Notes: a model not told the origin generated them from the sequence alone. A DNA stretch of 64,000 bases from Gloeophyllum trabeum ATCC 11539 (GCF_000344685.1 NW_006920417.1:498014-562013), one strand, 5' to 3'. Shown: positions 34,030-46,575, counted from the stretch's first letter. Translations and numbers: made by a program.

Positions 34030-37000
34030 TCATGACCTGATAAATTTTTCCAATGTCGAGCCATGGAACGCAGATCTGGCCTGCTTGCGCGCTGCGAGCG
34101 CCCTCAGCGGGCTACTCCCCAGTTCGGACTCGCCGTCGCTGGGCATGTCTTCGTCAAGAGCGAAAGAACCCCTCCTTTGTAGGGTCGGGGAGATGACATG
34201 GTGGGGAGTGACTTGACCAATTTGCCCGGTGGAGGAAGGAATCTCATCAGAGTCCGGTACGGCGAAACCATCTATCGAAATGTCAGTAAACAAGATGTAG
34301 CGCAATCAATGAAAGCAGACTACTTACCAACCATGACAGATTGATTGGAACGGCGGGTCTTTCTGGGAGATGAGTTACCGATCTCAACTATTGACCGCTG
34401 TCTTTTGCCCTGTGCCAACCTCTCCCTTGAGCCAATGTTATGATCGAGCCCCGATGGAGGCAAAGACTCAGTGCGAGACAATGTCCTCTTCCTCTTGCAA
34501 CCGCTGGATGCGGGGCTCAAATCGATCCACTCATTCTTGTCGAATCTGAAGGTCGGAATCTCCACCGAATCCATCATCACTCTAGCTGTTCGTGGAGATC
34601 GTCTAGTGGGGGTCGCTAGGACGACTGATGGAGAGACATCTGTCGAACTAGATGCCAGGCCACGGCCTCCATGGAAGGAGAATGGATCATCGTCACCGCC
34701 TGTCACCGGCGCTGCTTTACAGCTGCTCCCTTTGGGCTTGCGTCTGACAGATTTCTTCGACGACGGCGTAGTGACGATACTCATCATTCGCTTTTCTTCG
34801 CGAGCTTTCGCGAAGACGGGATATTTGCTTGGGGAGATGGAAAGTCTTCCCCTCGTGGTCCTCCGAGACTTTACGGCTGATTCAGAGTCGGGTTGCTTCT
34901 CGCCAAGTACAACAGCATCGCTCGATCGTCGTCTCTTTCCCGGTGTCTTTGAAGAAGAACCAGTCGCGCTTTCGATAGGAGACGCACTCTCCCTTGCACT
35001 GCGTCTAGACGGAGTCGTGGCATAGAAAGACTGGGCTGCAACGCAACGACTCGGAGTTTCAGGTTCAGCTCTGGTATTGATAGAGGACCCTGGTGAATCA
35101 GAAAGTAGTCTAGATCCTTCTGTGGACCGCACCGAACGGAAGACTGCCAACGGCGGGGTGCTAGGTCCAGATTCAGAGTCCTTGTCCTTTGTGCTTGCTG
35201 AAGGGGTGGTCACAGCCGACGGCTTCGTCGGGGGCGTCGTAGGAGATGAGATCGGCGCGCTCGTTGAATCAGCCAGGGGTTGATTTCGAAGCCCTTCAGG
35301 ACTCTCCGCACTGGACTCGGTTACAAGCAAATGCACCACATCTTCTTCATCGCTGTCCGGGAAGGATAACGGCTCCTCGCCTTCCTCCTCTTGCCTGAGC
35401 GTGAAGACCGAGGACTTCTCTGCTGCCGAAAGAAGAGACATGTCTGCCTCGTACCCGTTGTCCCCATCGTCTCCAGAGGTATTCGCTCCTGATGCCACCA
35501 GACAATCGTGAATGTAGCTTGGCCACCCGTCTTCCGGTACCGGAAGCTGGTCATATCCAGACCGCCAGAAGTCGATGAAAGCCTGAGCAGTGGACGATGA
35601 ATTCTCGTTCTTCACCAGGAAAGCTGAATGGATTATAGGAGACAGCTTATCCAAGATGTCGAGCGAAGCGGGGAGAGCGCCGACCGTCACAAGGACTGTT
35701 TGATAGAGGGGTAGAATCTTACAGGGGCGTAAGTACGAGATCTCGGTCAGCATATCAAGAAAGACTCACGTCGAGAGCATATTCGTCCTGTGAAAAAACC
35801 ACGTGTTCATCTGCGATCCACAACGCTAGGCCGTCCGTAACGGACTCCAACATGGTGATAAGGAGGTCACTCGGGCATTCTTCGACTGATCGGACGAACG
35901 TCCGAATTAACCAGGTACAGACGACTTTGTTGCGAGGCTCCGGTGGGTAGGATGCCAACAATGTATCGTTGACGAACTCGAAGAGCCTGCATGGTAACTC
36001 AGTAGCATCGCTGATCCCGAAAGTCTGCAACAGAATATCCGCAATACGAGCCGGAGACGTCATGGACGACATCAGTTGCCAGTGTGCTTTGGAGATAGTG
36101 TCGACCACTTCATTCAAGACGCCGATGTAGTCATCACCGGCGTCGTACGCCATATCACTCGCTCCTGACAAGCAGCAATGGTGCCACTGACGCAACTCTG
36201 ATTCATCCATATCCCACGGAACAGAAGAACTGCAACATAATTGTCAGAGGTACTCGGCAGGAACGGAGACAAGGACTCACGTAAATGGGACATTTAGCAC
36301 AATCATGGCCGTCTCGCGAGAGACCATTGGATCAATGAACCATTCGCTGGTAAAGCGATCCCATACAACACTTCGAATACCAGCTGGCCACGACGTCAGA
36401 GAAACATCGGAGACGTGGGACCAGAATGTCTTAAGGTCATCGACGTCGCAGATGGCCAGAGTCTGGGAGCACAAGGTGGCCCATTGGGACCACGCGTCTT
36501 CATCGATGCCTCCTGACTTCTCATCGCCTATGATCTGAGGACGGTCCTGCCTCAGGCACGCTAAAAGCTGCTCTGCCGCCGCCGCAAGGTCCTGCGAAGG
36601 AAGCATAGGTCGGAAAGCCATCCACAACTTTCGTACCACCAATAGCCTCAACGCGGGTCGTGAACGATTGGACTTCACAAGCACCTTCGGCAATTCGATC
36701 GAGCTCGAGGAGCTTTTCGAGGTCGCCGAGCATGTGGTGAAGTCTATCTCGTCATCCTTTAAGACGTCCACGAGGATCTGCACTATATACTCAGCGAATT
36801 CTAGGAGGCCGTCATGGTCTCCATCGTCTGAAATGCGCAAGACACGACCCGTGAGTTGTGGACATCCACGCAAGCAGTGGCCACTCACCCTGCATGAGAG
36901 AAATCTTGGATTTGAGCAGGCCTTCCCAGGCCGCAGTAATATTCTCCTATGTGCACTTCTATAAGCAAAGCAGACAAAGCAAGCAGAATTCACGTACAGG

Positions 37001-39096
37001 CAGCCCGTCCTGATCGCCTGGAATTTCGGCTTTCATCATGGCGACCTTCCATATGTCCATAAGACCCTGGAACAGCCGTCCATCTGCCAGTTCATCTTTG
37101 CTGAGCGGTCGTACTGCTCCGACCTTTGCAAGGTCGTCGAACAGAGGCCTTACTGTACTATGCACTGACTTCCATTCTGTCGCGAGAAGACCTCCAAGAC
37201 TAGAGAATAGGCCGGGAGCTAATAGTCTGACTGGATCGTGGTCGTCGGACGCCTGGTCCAAATTAACGAGACGCTGTAGCACATCCATAGCGTTGCTCGA
37301 CGGCGGGCCTCCCTTGTGGACCATCTGATTCAGGACAGTTAGAATTCGTGTGAACCTCGCCTCTTCGTCCTCTTCAGCGATAAGTGTTGCTGCAATGGTT
37401 GATACACCTGCGCCCATGTCTACCATGTTCTTGATCATTTTCCAGAAGGCCTCTCGATTGTTACCGCTGGCGCGAGTCTCGACGACTTGGTCGTTCTCAC
37501 CATCGGAGCCATCTTCATCCTCGTCACGTTCAACGATCAGCGGAGGTTGGAAGAAGGCATGAGTAAGAGATGGCCAGAGCGCACAGACAAGTGCACGAAT
37601 TGAGCTTTTCTTGTGCCGAATCGCCAACGTCAGGAGGGCGGTAATGATCCTCAAGATTTGCGGATCAGTACCTAGCGTCGGCCCCAGCAGGACAATCATG
37701 CTCGCCATCACAGAGATGGCCCACACCGGTCCTTGGGCTGCATGTGCAGGTTCAACAGCATTCAGGGTCGTTCGCAGCGTGCGCACGATCGCGGACTCGA
37801 GGGGAAGCTTGCTGGGAGAGGGACTCTTACGGAGTGCAGTCGACGGCGTTGTCAAGAAGTCACCAACGAGAGTCGCTATCCGTGTGTGAATGGGTAACCG
37901 TTGCAAACTTGCACATCCACGCACAAACCCGCCGAGGGCGTTGCAAGCTTGGGCACGCACTACTACCGTCGGCCCCAGAAGTCCTGAGAATATGCAAGGC
38001 AGGAGATCCGTGAACGGTGGGATGAAGACCGCAGGAAGATACATGGATAGGTCATGTATCGCCTGTGAAGGAGGCAGGATCAGATAAAGGATCCGGGAGG
38101 CATGCCTAGTAGTACTTACCTTGTACCCATCGTTCACAGAACCTTTCTTCCCCTCCTTCCCCAGCTCGCCTTCTATACCTCGTCGGATGGCATACGCAAT
38201 CCGGTCCTTTGCAGGGTAGAGGACGTCCTCAGGTAATCGCTGAACTTGAATTAACCAAATCGAGAGCGCACATGTTTTGCGTGCATTGGGGGTGGGCAGT
38301 TCAGACTCCAGAGGGATGGCCAGGAGTGCCGTGAGCATGTCGTTGAGCTGGCGTTCTGTACCCGAAACTCAGTGTATGCGACATCGCAGGGGCGAGAGAG
38401 CTTACCAGTGAAGATTGTGTGCACGGCAGGCTTCGTCCAGATGACGGCGAGACACCTTATCACTGCGTGGCACGTGGTGCCGAGGTCTCGGGCGTAGGTG
38501 ACTTGCTCCTCAGTCATGCTCTTCTTCTTCTTGGGACTCTGCCTAGGCGACGGCAAACCGAAGGCCCGTCTAATCTCTGGCTCGCCCTTTGCCACGTCCA
38601 TAGTGGGAGGATGTATCAATGCCCTACCGAGATCCCGAATAATAGCGTTTGCTAGTGTATCACGGTTATCCCGAATAGGTGCGAGCAAGGGGCACTGACT
38701 TGCTCGGAATGCGTCGTCGTCGACGTGCTCCCGAATTCGCGCACCAAGCACAGAGTACCCTTGGATAATATCCCGCATTGTAGAAGCCACCGCAATAATT
38801 TTCGAGACAGCGGACTGGAGGTAAAGAGCATCTTTCATTGGATCTTCTGGGACTGGAGTGGGCTCCCGCACGTCTTCATCTTGGAATGGGAAGATAGGCT
38901 GTGACGACTTCTTGAGAATCGACTTTACAGGAAGATTCTTGGATGAGACCGTCCCGGTGGATAATGGCTCGGGGCTGGAAGGAACTAGGTGATATTGGTT
39001 TTGTTGTGACCACGCGACGCGAGTTCCAGACGAAGCTTGAGGCGGCCGGTTCTCCTTGTCGCGATGAGATGTACCAGGCGGAGTAGGGAGACTCAT
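34030..39096 (-). CDS. RIF1: Rif1-like protein B
   Basis: Eight exons (38406-39096, 38120-38355, 36998-38062, 36889-36946, 36281-36827, 35770-36229, 34328-35717, 34030-34271) sum to 1562 aa. The N-terminus has a KEN box (KENRPP, 14-19), a canonical RVxF site RVAW (26-29) and SILK (59-62), the PP1-docking pair of Rif1. Long helical repeats follow (for example VVVRAQACNALGGFVRGCA, VWAISVMASMIVLLGPTL), then ~450 residues of Ser/Thr/Lys-rich disorder with several SP/TP sites and basic clusters (GKRRRSS, RRTTRGRLS). The chain ends HGSTLEKFIRS and lacks the C-terminal helix of protein A. Intron 2 (38063-38119, 57 bp) keeps the frame if retained. The canonical RVxF makes this the better candidate for the PP1-binding Rif1. 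Confidence 0.8.
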
Positions 39097-39512
39097 GATT
39101 ATATGACGCCCCAAGGGATGTAACGATGGAGAATACGGGTGCGGATGGAGACCAGACTGCTTGATGGTGGTGGGCGATGTTGGCGTCGGCAGTCAAGACG
39201 CAGTGAAGAGCCCACCCCGCGTCGCGTCCTAAATTAGGGCGTAACCGCGTCTGTTGACGCGTTGCGGGGTTTATTTGCATTTATTTGCTGGACGCGTCGT
39301 TACCTAAACCGGTACCACGATAGCCGAATATGGTTCGTGGTGGCAGGACTTCTCTGACGGTGAATGCAAGGTACTCATACGCGTGATCATATGTACATCG
39401 CAGTAAAGAGAGCAGAGTCCGTGAAGATAGGGCCATTGAGCTCGGATTCAGAGATACTATTGTAATTACATACATAGTTACAAACACGACGTAAGCCAGG
39501 GCCACGTAATGC
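39097..39512. promoter_or_regulatory. Rif1-like B promoter with two MluI boxes
   Basis: This is the region between the Rif1-like B start and the 3' end of the S9 peptidase gene. ACGCGT occurs at 39257-39262 and 39292-39297, that is 161 and 196 bp upstream of the ATG, in a setting rich in CGCGTC words. Paired MCB boxes at this distance are typical of MBF-driven replication genes in yeasts. No gene is present. Confidence 0.5.
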
Positions 39513-42488
39513 TCAATCTTTCCTTCCAACGTACTTGTCAAACCACCTGAAAACTTCGTAGTGCCATTTCAAACTGGACGTGTTATCGTGAGCAAAGACT
39601 CCCCCGTAGCCTCGGGACGTTTACGCACCTATTTCCGTGGTTGAGGACCCAATGGTTCTCATCGGGGAAAATAACCAGCCGACTGGGTATACCCCTCCTA
39701 AGGTCCCAGGCATGTCAGCTCAAACGTCGAGCAGGATAACTACGACTTACCCCTGAAGGGCATGGAAAGCACCGATCCCGTCTGTCTCGGGCAATCTATA
39801 GTCCTTGCTACCGTGAACCGTCAATTGGGGGGTCGACCATTTGTGGACGAAATTGACCGGGCTGAATTTCTCAGCCAGCTCTCTTGCCTTGGATTCATAC
39901 GGAGCGCTGCCCCAGTCATGATTAAACTGGACAGTCATGAATGAGGAAAAAACCACAACAATTAGATCAGACTCGACGGATCAACAACTCTGCGGAATTC
40001 GCTCACGAAGAATAACTCATCAGTAGAGTAGCCGTTGTAAATGGAATCGAAGACGCCGTCGTGGCAGAAAAGTGCCTTGAAACCGAATCCATATTCGGGA
40101 TGACCTTGTATCCAGCTGTCGATAAATTGTATGGGTAAGTTGCGAAAAGATTATGAACAACGCTCACTTGATAGCATAGCCGCCCCAGCTGGCCCCTGCA
40201 GCGACGGCCCTGTTCGAGTCAATCTTGGAAAGGTTCGCGAGTCACGGAGCGGCATTTTGTAAAGATGTGATGCGACGCACCTCGGGGAAGTGTTCCAGCA
40301 CGTATTTCCACCCTTTCTGCATATCGACGAACGGTTTGCCGCCCCAGTCTTCAGTTATGGCGTCCGTAAATTCTGTCAGGAGGGATGCATACAGTCAGAA
40401 GTAATCCATGGTACCGTTGAAGAAACACTAACCTTGGCCAAACGTGGTGGAACCTGTGGGATTCATGGCGACAACTACGTAGCCCTGGTTGGCGAACACT
40501 ACAGAAGCATCGTCACATTTGTCTGTAGACACCCGAATCAAAGAGAGCCAACCGCACCATTAGGATTCCATCTCGTACTCCACTGGTCCTCCCAAGCGCC
40601 TTGTGGACCGCCATGAATAAGCATGACCACTGGCCACTTCTTGTTGTCAACGCCCTTCTGAAAGCCGGGAGGTGTCAGGAGCCAGCCCTGCACTTGCTTC
40701 CCTTCAGCACCTTCGAAGTAGAATTCCGAGCCAGGGTGGAGGGTCTTCCCTGACAGGGCATCACCGGTGAAACGGGTGATCTGTTCCGCCTGCACAACTG
40801 ATTGCAGTTCCGAGCGGGTAGCGTTAGCGTCTTCGTGCAACATATCCTCCAGTTTATCCAGATTTTTTTTGACTACCCAGACATCATTGGGACTCGTCAT
40901 GCAGCTCCTAGTGAAGATGACACGCCCTTCCCCGACGATCTGAAGCCCTCCAGAGCTTCCGCTCTCAATGAGTGGCACAGGATCTTTCGTGTATTGCCGG
41001 CCAAGTGCAGGATGTTCAGACGATGCCGAAGGGGTCGGCGGAACAGGCAAAATGAAGACTTTGATCTTGGCCCTGTCACCCGCGGTAGCAATGATTGACT
41101 TGCCCGACTTCGAAAACTAATAAACGGTATTAAAGCCACCCAGTTTTCTCGAAATAAAAATGTGCTTACAACTATGGAGTCGGGCGACCGGTCCCAGTGC
41201 TGTGTGATAGTGAACCGCACGTCTTTCTCGAGGTCATATACGACGACCTTGGATCTGCACGCCAGTTCGATAGCTACCCAGTGATAAGGGGTTGTGACTC
41301 ACCTGTCGGACTCGTAGCCGTCCTTATCTTGTTCGAGCCAGGCAACTTTGTTTCCCTGCTTTGACCAGACGGGACTATGCGTCGCCCCTTGCTTCCCAGA
41401 GGTTAACTCCCGGGGCTTCTCTGCTCCCGAAACGGCTACTATATAGACCTAATCCACGTCATGGAGGGGACAGGAAGCGAAAGACGAGGCCGTACGTTTT
41501 GTTTCGTATGCCAGGCTTCCGGCAGATCCGGGGCTTTCGTCGTGTAAATAATGCGGTCAGGGCCTATGTCAAAGTCGTCCGTCCCTCCGAACGGTTCCAC
41601 AGGGACGTGCTAAAGGCGATGCCTGGTTAAGGTTCATTGACAAAGATAAGGGTGTCGGGCTTACATGGCCTGTGTCCTTCAAGATGTTCAGGAACGTCCT
41701 CCCCATTATCCATTTGTTTCCGGGAGCCAGATACAAGGAAACGGAGAATAGAGAGGACTTCTTAGGCCCGATCCAATGGTCCCAGTGCCTCTCGTATGTG
41801 CTATCGTAGACCAAGGCCGTATTGCCTCGGTTCTCCCAAGCCTCATCCTGTGCCTTGACCGTCTCCAGCTGCCCATCTGCATAAACTTCGTCAGAGAAGA
41901 CCAAGATGCCTGAGTCAGAAGAGTATTGGAAGTTGGCAGAGGTAGAAGTCGGGAATTCCCCAACCGGTGCTGGGGGATCCGGTGTCGATAGAATATTAGA
42001 CTCCGCTTCGAACTTAACGGAGATCGCATAGAGCTCCTGAGGTTTCCCTTCTTCCGGGGAAAAGACATGGCCCACAGTACGTGAGTCCAACCAGAATGCC
42101 GTACCCCCCCTGGCCAGTGGTATTTCCAGAGGCTGCACCGTCGAGTCCACGGAGGCAATAACAATGGTCTTGTTATTCCTAAGCGATGATTTCCCCGGAT
42201 AGCAATTGCCTCAGTATCAGTGATGCATTGAGGCTGCATTGCCACTCACTTCTTCTCCTCGAGCGAGAACTTGCTGACAGGTACAAGGACGAGATCGCCA
42301 GCATCGTTGGCCGCTGCTGTGCCCGGTCTGGCTAACTCGACGAGATCCTTGGGCGAGAATACATCGACGCCTTCCTTGAAGCTGAAGTCCGGAGGTGGGA
42401 CCGGACTGACGATGCTCATCTCGCCTGCAGGCTGTGGTTGCTCGAGAGGGACTTGGGCAAACCCAAGTAGAGATAGCGGGAACCGCAT
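39513..42488 (-). CDS. S9-family dipeptidyl peptidase 5 / acylaminoacyl-peptidase-like
   Basis: Thirteen exons (42250-42488, 41665-42178, 41496-41609, 41303-41448, 41170-41254, 40558-41116, 40433-40498, 40281-40372, 40168-40223, 40007-40115, 39751-39926, 39629-39697, 39513-39573) give 761 aa. An N-terminal beta-propeller (THSPVWSKQGNKVAWL, FSKSGKSIIATAGD) precedes an alpha/beta-hydrolase domain. The catalytic triad is visible: Ser in GASWGGYA, Asp in VHGSKDYRLPE, His in FPDENHWVLNHGN. LIHGGPQGAWEDQWSTRWN and NPTGSTTFGQ form the oxyanion region. DPP5 releases dipeptides and is often secreted, but MRFPLSLLGFAQVPL is only a weak signal peptide, so location is open. The exon sum is a clean multiple of three. 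Confidence 0.92.
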
Positions 42489-42870
42489 GGTACGCCCGCC
42501 CGTGTACACGGCCAACTATAGTGTCTCTACCCCCTTATGTCTGTGGGAGATAACTCGAATAAGGGGTTCCGTGACTACCAAACATGTGATCGCATAGACC
42601 TGGACGGTCCTCAATCCTCTCATGCTGTCTACCACTCTCGTAAATCGTAATGCCGCCCCAATATCGCATTCAATTGCAACCGGACTCGACAGGGACTCGA
42701 GCATGGCATTTCAGATATACCAGCAGATTTCGAACTGGACGGTGTCGCCCATGCCAGTCGGCCACCAAGCGGCTGACGATCTGCAAGATGTTAAAGACTG
42801 GATTACGGTCCACAGATTCTCCCATTCCCGCCGCTTATCTCTACGTTACTCGTGGAAGGACTAAGTGAAG
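42489..42870. other. Divergent promoter, possible missed 5' exon
   Basis: This lies between the S9 peptidase start and the Ser-rich gene. A short ATG-led frame at 42703-42864 (FQIYQQISNWTVSPMP...) ends just before the next gene and could be a 5' exon or an upstream frame. No conclusive splice link was found. Confidence 0.35.
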
Positions 42871-44068
42871 ATGACCTTAGTCGGCTCTGTACTGGGAGTC
42901 TGGCTGTCTCTTTGGGCCTGCATCTGTTCGTGTCTAGGGCTGGCTGAAGAGGTTAACGATCACCCCTCTGAGTTGGCCAATGTCTCTTCTGCAGGGCCGA
43001 ACCCAAGCAAGTACACCACCACCAACCTGAGGGTCACTCAAGGCTCATTCCCGTGGCGATCCGCAGTAACCGCAGGTTGGTGAAAGATACACTCACTATC
43101 ATATTTTGCCTAATTCCCGTACAGACCACTCTTATGCTGCAGAGGAGAGCACGATATCCAGTGTTTGGAATGCACGTCGACCTTCATATGGTCATTGCCG
43201 CGGGGACACCCGGCGTTCAACCTCGGACAGTGCCAGTAGATGGTTGCCCGAGCTATCCGTGTCTTCGCATGGATCTACTGCTCCTTCCATCCCGTTCTCT
43301 CTGGCAATTCGTGATTCTTCTCCTCCTTCAACCGCACACCGCAGCGGTGCCGAAGATGGCCTAGATTACTCTCAGTTGGGCGCCCTTGCTCAACGCCGTG
43401 GTTTCAAAGGTTCCCCGATCATCATCGAGCCGAAGGACTGGAAGTCATCTACAGCTTCAAACGATTCCTACTCCGAACCTGGATCGCTTCTCACTTCTAA
43501 GAGTTTGAAGGCTAAGTTCGGTAACCTGTTGCGGCCCCTGCCGTCTCCCCTGCCTACTACGCCTTTGTCATCGCTCTTCTTGCCCATATCGGACTCCATA
43601 CAGAACAGCCATTGGGATTCGGACCCTTTCAGTATGCACGGAGAATCCTACTTCGCCCCGAATACTTCTATCGACTCTCCAAATGAGTCTCGATTGGCCA
43701 TGTACGACCTAAGTATATTTGAAGCTCTTCCGGCCAAGCAAATTCGGCAGGGCAAACTTCCTGTACCGTCGAGGCAGCATGAAGTGACGACCGTCAATAT
43801 CTACGATCTGTCCATCCATGACTTCGTAATCCCCGATCAGAGTTCCTGTCCGCCCAAGAAAGCTAACCGGAAACATCATGCAAAGGCGGACTCCGCTCCG
43901 GTACTGCCTTGCGAACGCTCTGTCTCTCGGGATATCGTCTCTGACGTTAATCAGAGTGAGCGACCTATGAGTGGACAAGACTTCCGTCGCACTAGAAGGA
44001 CTCGTCGGCACTGCATGTTCGTGTCCGATTCCGACATGAAGCGATGGGAGGTTGAGGCGCTTGTATAA
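42871..44068 (+). CDS. Uncharacterised Ser-rich protein with N-terminal hydrophobic segment
   Basis: Two exons (42871-43075, 43125-44068) give about 382 aa. The N-terminus (VLGVWLSLWACICSCLG) could be a signal peptide or anchor. The rest is disordered, rich in Ser, Pro and Arg, with a repeated sequence pair MYDLSIFEAL and IYDLSIHDFV about 45 residues apart and a basic stretch RRTRRTRRHCMF before the end SDMKRWEVEALV. No known domain was recognised. The 49 bp intron joins frames in phase 1. The 5' end is uncertain, since the hydrophobic segment might be out of frame with an upstream exon. Confidence 0.55.
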
Positions 44069-44204
44069 TTTGTATGGTATCTTTTTGCTTGTTTTTCTTC
44101 TTCATCTGCTGTATTATCAAGTCCGTGTTGTAACCCATAGATCATATATGCCAACATCTACCATGGTACATATACATGATTGCTGGAATGCAAGACAAGC
44201 AAAG

Positions 44205-45207
44205 TTAAGAAAGGAACATCGCGTCATCCGCCGCCGCCTCATCCACGACATCTCCCGCTCGCTCATCTGGAGATATCTCCGAGCTATCAACCTGAACAAC
44301 CTCCCCGCTCGATGCGTCCCATCGTGCGCGGAGCCGGACCCTAAACTCCACCATCTTCTCCCCAATGAGTTTTAATAGCTGCGCCTGCTCCGGCGTCAGC
44401 GTCTTCCCCTCTTCACACAGTTGATGCGGTGCTTCTAAGGTAGGCACGCCTTTCTTCATCACGGTCCGTAGTCCCAACTTTCGCAGTTGCGGCTCCTCAT
44501 TATGTGGGAAGGGTTCAGGCGGTACAGAATGGTACTGCAGGACAGGGCCCTCAGGTAAGACAATGGTGCGGGTTGCGCGATTCCCCGCTCGCGCGAAGTC
44601 ATCCGGGTGGAAGTCGTCAAACCACGCAGTGACTTCTTCCGGCTCAGAATTCGTGAAGAATATACCAACCTGACCCTTGATTTGCTAGGGGAATGTATTT
44701 GTAAGCATTGGTGAAGGAGATGCAGGACGGTCTAAATCACCTTGGCCAGTTTATGCACGCCTGTCCGACATTCCTCGTCCGGTGTGGTCCCCAATGCCTT
44801 AGCCATAACCGCGCCTCTCCCAAAGAACATTCGGGCAGAACTACCTTGCGAAGAGGAGACGGCTGAAGGTCAGAGATCGTATGGTGTATGAAATACGTGC
44901 GAGACGCACTCTTTCCATAATTTTCGGACCGTCTTCAAGTGAGCATTGCGCATATTCCCGACCTCAAACAGCCAACAATACTCCCACTTCTCGGCATTTT
45001 GTTGGATCTGAGTGGTGAGAGGGTGAGTGCACCGGATGGGTTATGCAAGGAATGAGGATACCTCTTGGATCAGGGCGCCCTTCTGCTCTCGTGTCTTCTT
45101 GGTGACTTTTGTGAGCGATACTGTAGCACAACCTGTTCAGCGCTGCGACTTAAGTGCATCAGTTAACGGATACACTCACCGACTTGGGCTCTTTTTGACT
45201 TGGGCAT
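44205..45207 (-). CDS. MRT4: MRT4, ribosome assembly factor (uL10/P0 paralogue)
   Basis: Five exons (45180-45207, 45062-45120, 44910-45007, 44741-44840, 44205-44684) give 254 aa. Family motifs are MPKSKRAQVVSLTKVTKK at the start, WEYCWLFEVGNMRN, FFGRGAVMAKALG, FFTNSEPEEV and GLRTVMKKGVPTLE. MRT4 occupies the P0 site on pre-60S particles and is released in the cytoplasm by Yvh1. The C-terminal ~25 residues are acidic (ISPDERAGDVVDEAA). Start codons of this gene and DOHH are 73 bp apart on opposite strands (72 bp between them). A phase-2 donor in LWKD and the acceptor at 44840 were chosen to keep the conserved LWKDSARMFFG. Confidence 0.93.
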
Positions 45208-45279
45208 GGTGGAGGGCTGAAGGGATGTACAAAGTGCGAATTTGGAAGTCCGCCAAAAATCTCTTAGATCTCTTCCCTC

Positions 45280-46575
45280 ATGGTGGCTGAAGTCTCTGCG
45301 TCCACTCTCGAGGCCCTCGAGGCAACGCTCCTCAATACGTCGGGCACTGTGCCACTTCACAACCGGTTCAGAGCTTTATTTACGCTGAAGTCCCTTAAAA
45401 ACGACGATGCTGTCGAGATTATCTCGAAAGGTCGGACGTTTCGCGTTGCGAACAGCATAGGCGTGAATTCCTGACCGGGTGGTTGGATGTTAGGTTTCAG
45501 GGACGATTCTGCCCTTCTTAAACACGAGCTCGCATATTGTCTTGGCCAGATGAAGAACACAAAAGCGCTTCCCATATTGGAGTCGGTGCTGTCGGACGAG
45601 TCTGAGGATCCCATGGTTCGGCATGAGGTGAGCGGTACACGTTACATCGCAAGTACTCCTGCACCAAATTGACACATCAGAACTCGAGGAGTAGGCAGCT
45701 GAAGCTATGGGCGCAATATCATCCACTGCATCCCTCCCCGTTCTGGAGAAATACGCAACTGACCCTGAGAGAAGCGTTCGCGAAACCTGCGAGATCGCAA
45801 TAGACAAGATTCGATGGGATAATTCGGAGGAGGGTCAAAAGTTCAGCAAAATTGTAGAGGAGTCTAAGGATAGGTGCGCCAAGTATGTGGCTGATCCCCT
45901 TTCCCAGCTGTAATACGCGTGATAGGTCTTACTCGTCCATTGATCCCGCTCCCCCGAGCTCCCGACTGTTATCCGGCAAACCAGCACCAGAAGACTTGTC
46001 CGAGACGACTATATCACAGCTGCGTGCTACCTTGCTCGATAAGAAACTGCCCCTTTTCGAGCGGTACCGGGCCATGTTCGCCTTACGGGACATCGGTACG
46101 CCTGCTGCGGTCGATGCCCTTTCTGCAGGCTTCGCAGACGATAGCGCTTTGTTCAAGTACGTCAATTTCCTTCTGTCGAAGGTCGCTCATTGATGTAACA
46201 TGCAATACAGACACGAAATAGCTTTCGTCTTCGGCCAACTTCTGTCGGCGCATTCCGTCCCCTCTCTATTACAGGTACTTCGGGACACCAACGAGTCCGA
46301 TATGGTTCGCCATGAGGCGGCTGAAGCGTTGGGTGGGATTGCTACTCCCGAGGTTCTCCCCCATCTCAAAGAATGGATGAACCGTGAAGATGCTCCTCGT
46401 GTCGTCAGAGAGAGCTGCCAAGTCGCGATTGACATGTGGGAGGTACGAATAGTTCAATAGGATTGCTGGTTCACATGATAGCTGACCGTCGTCCGTGTAG
46501 TACGAAAACTCGGATCAGTTCCAATATGCCGATGGACTGGGTTCAACACCTGCATCCGTCTCACTCACGGCGTAA
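45280..46575 (+). CDS. LIA1: Deoxyhypusine hydroxylase
   Basis: Six exons (45280-45430, 45494-45627, 45695-45873, 45926-46156, 46211-46442, 46501-46575) give 333 aa, the usual size. The HEAT-repeat protein has the four His-Glu iron-binding motifs: [32 protein letters not shown] and [11 protein letters not shown], in two symmetric halves. It hydroxylates deoxyhypusine on eIF5A, completing hypusine. The linker between the halves ([15 protein letters not shown]) is short. It shares a 72 bp divergent promoter with MRT4. Confidence 0.95.
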
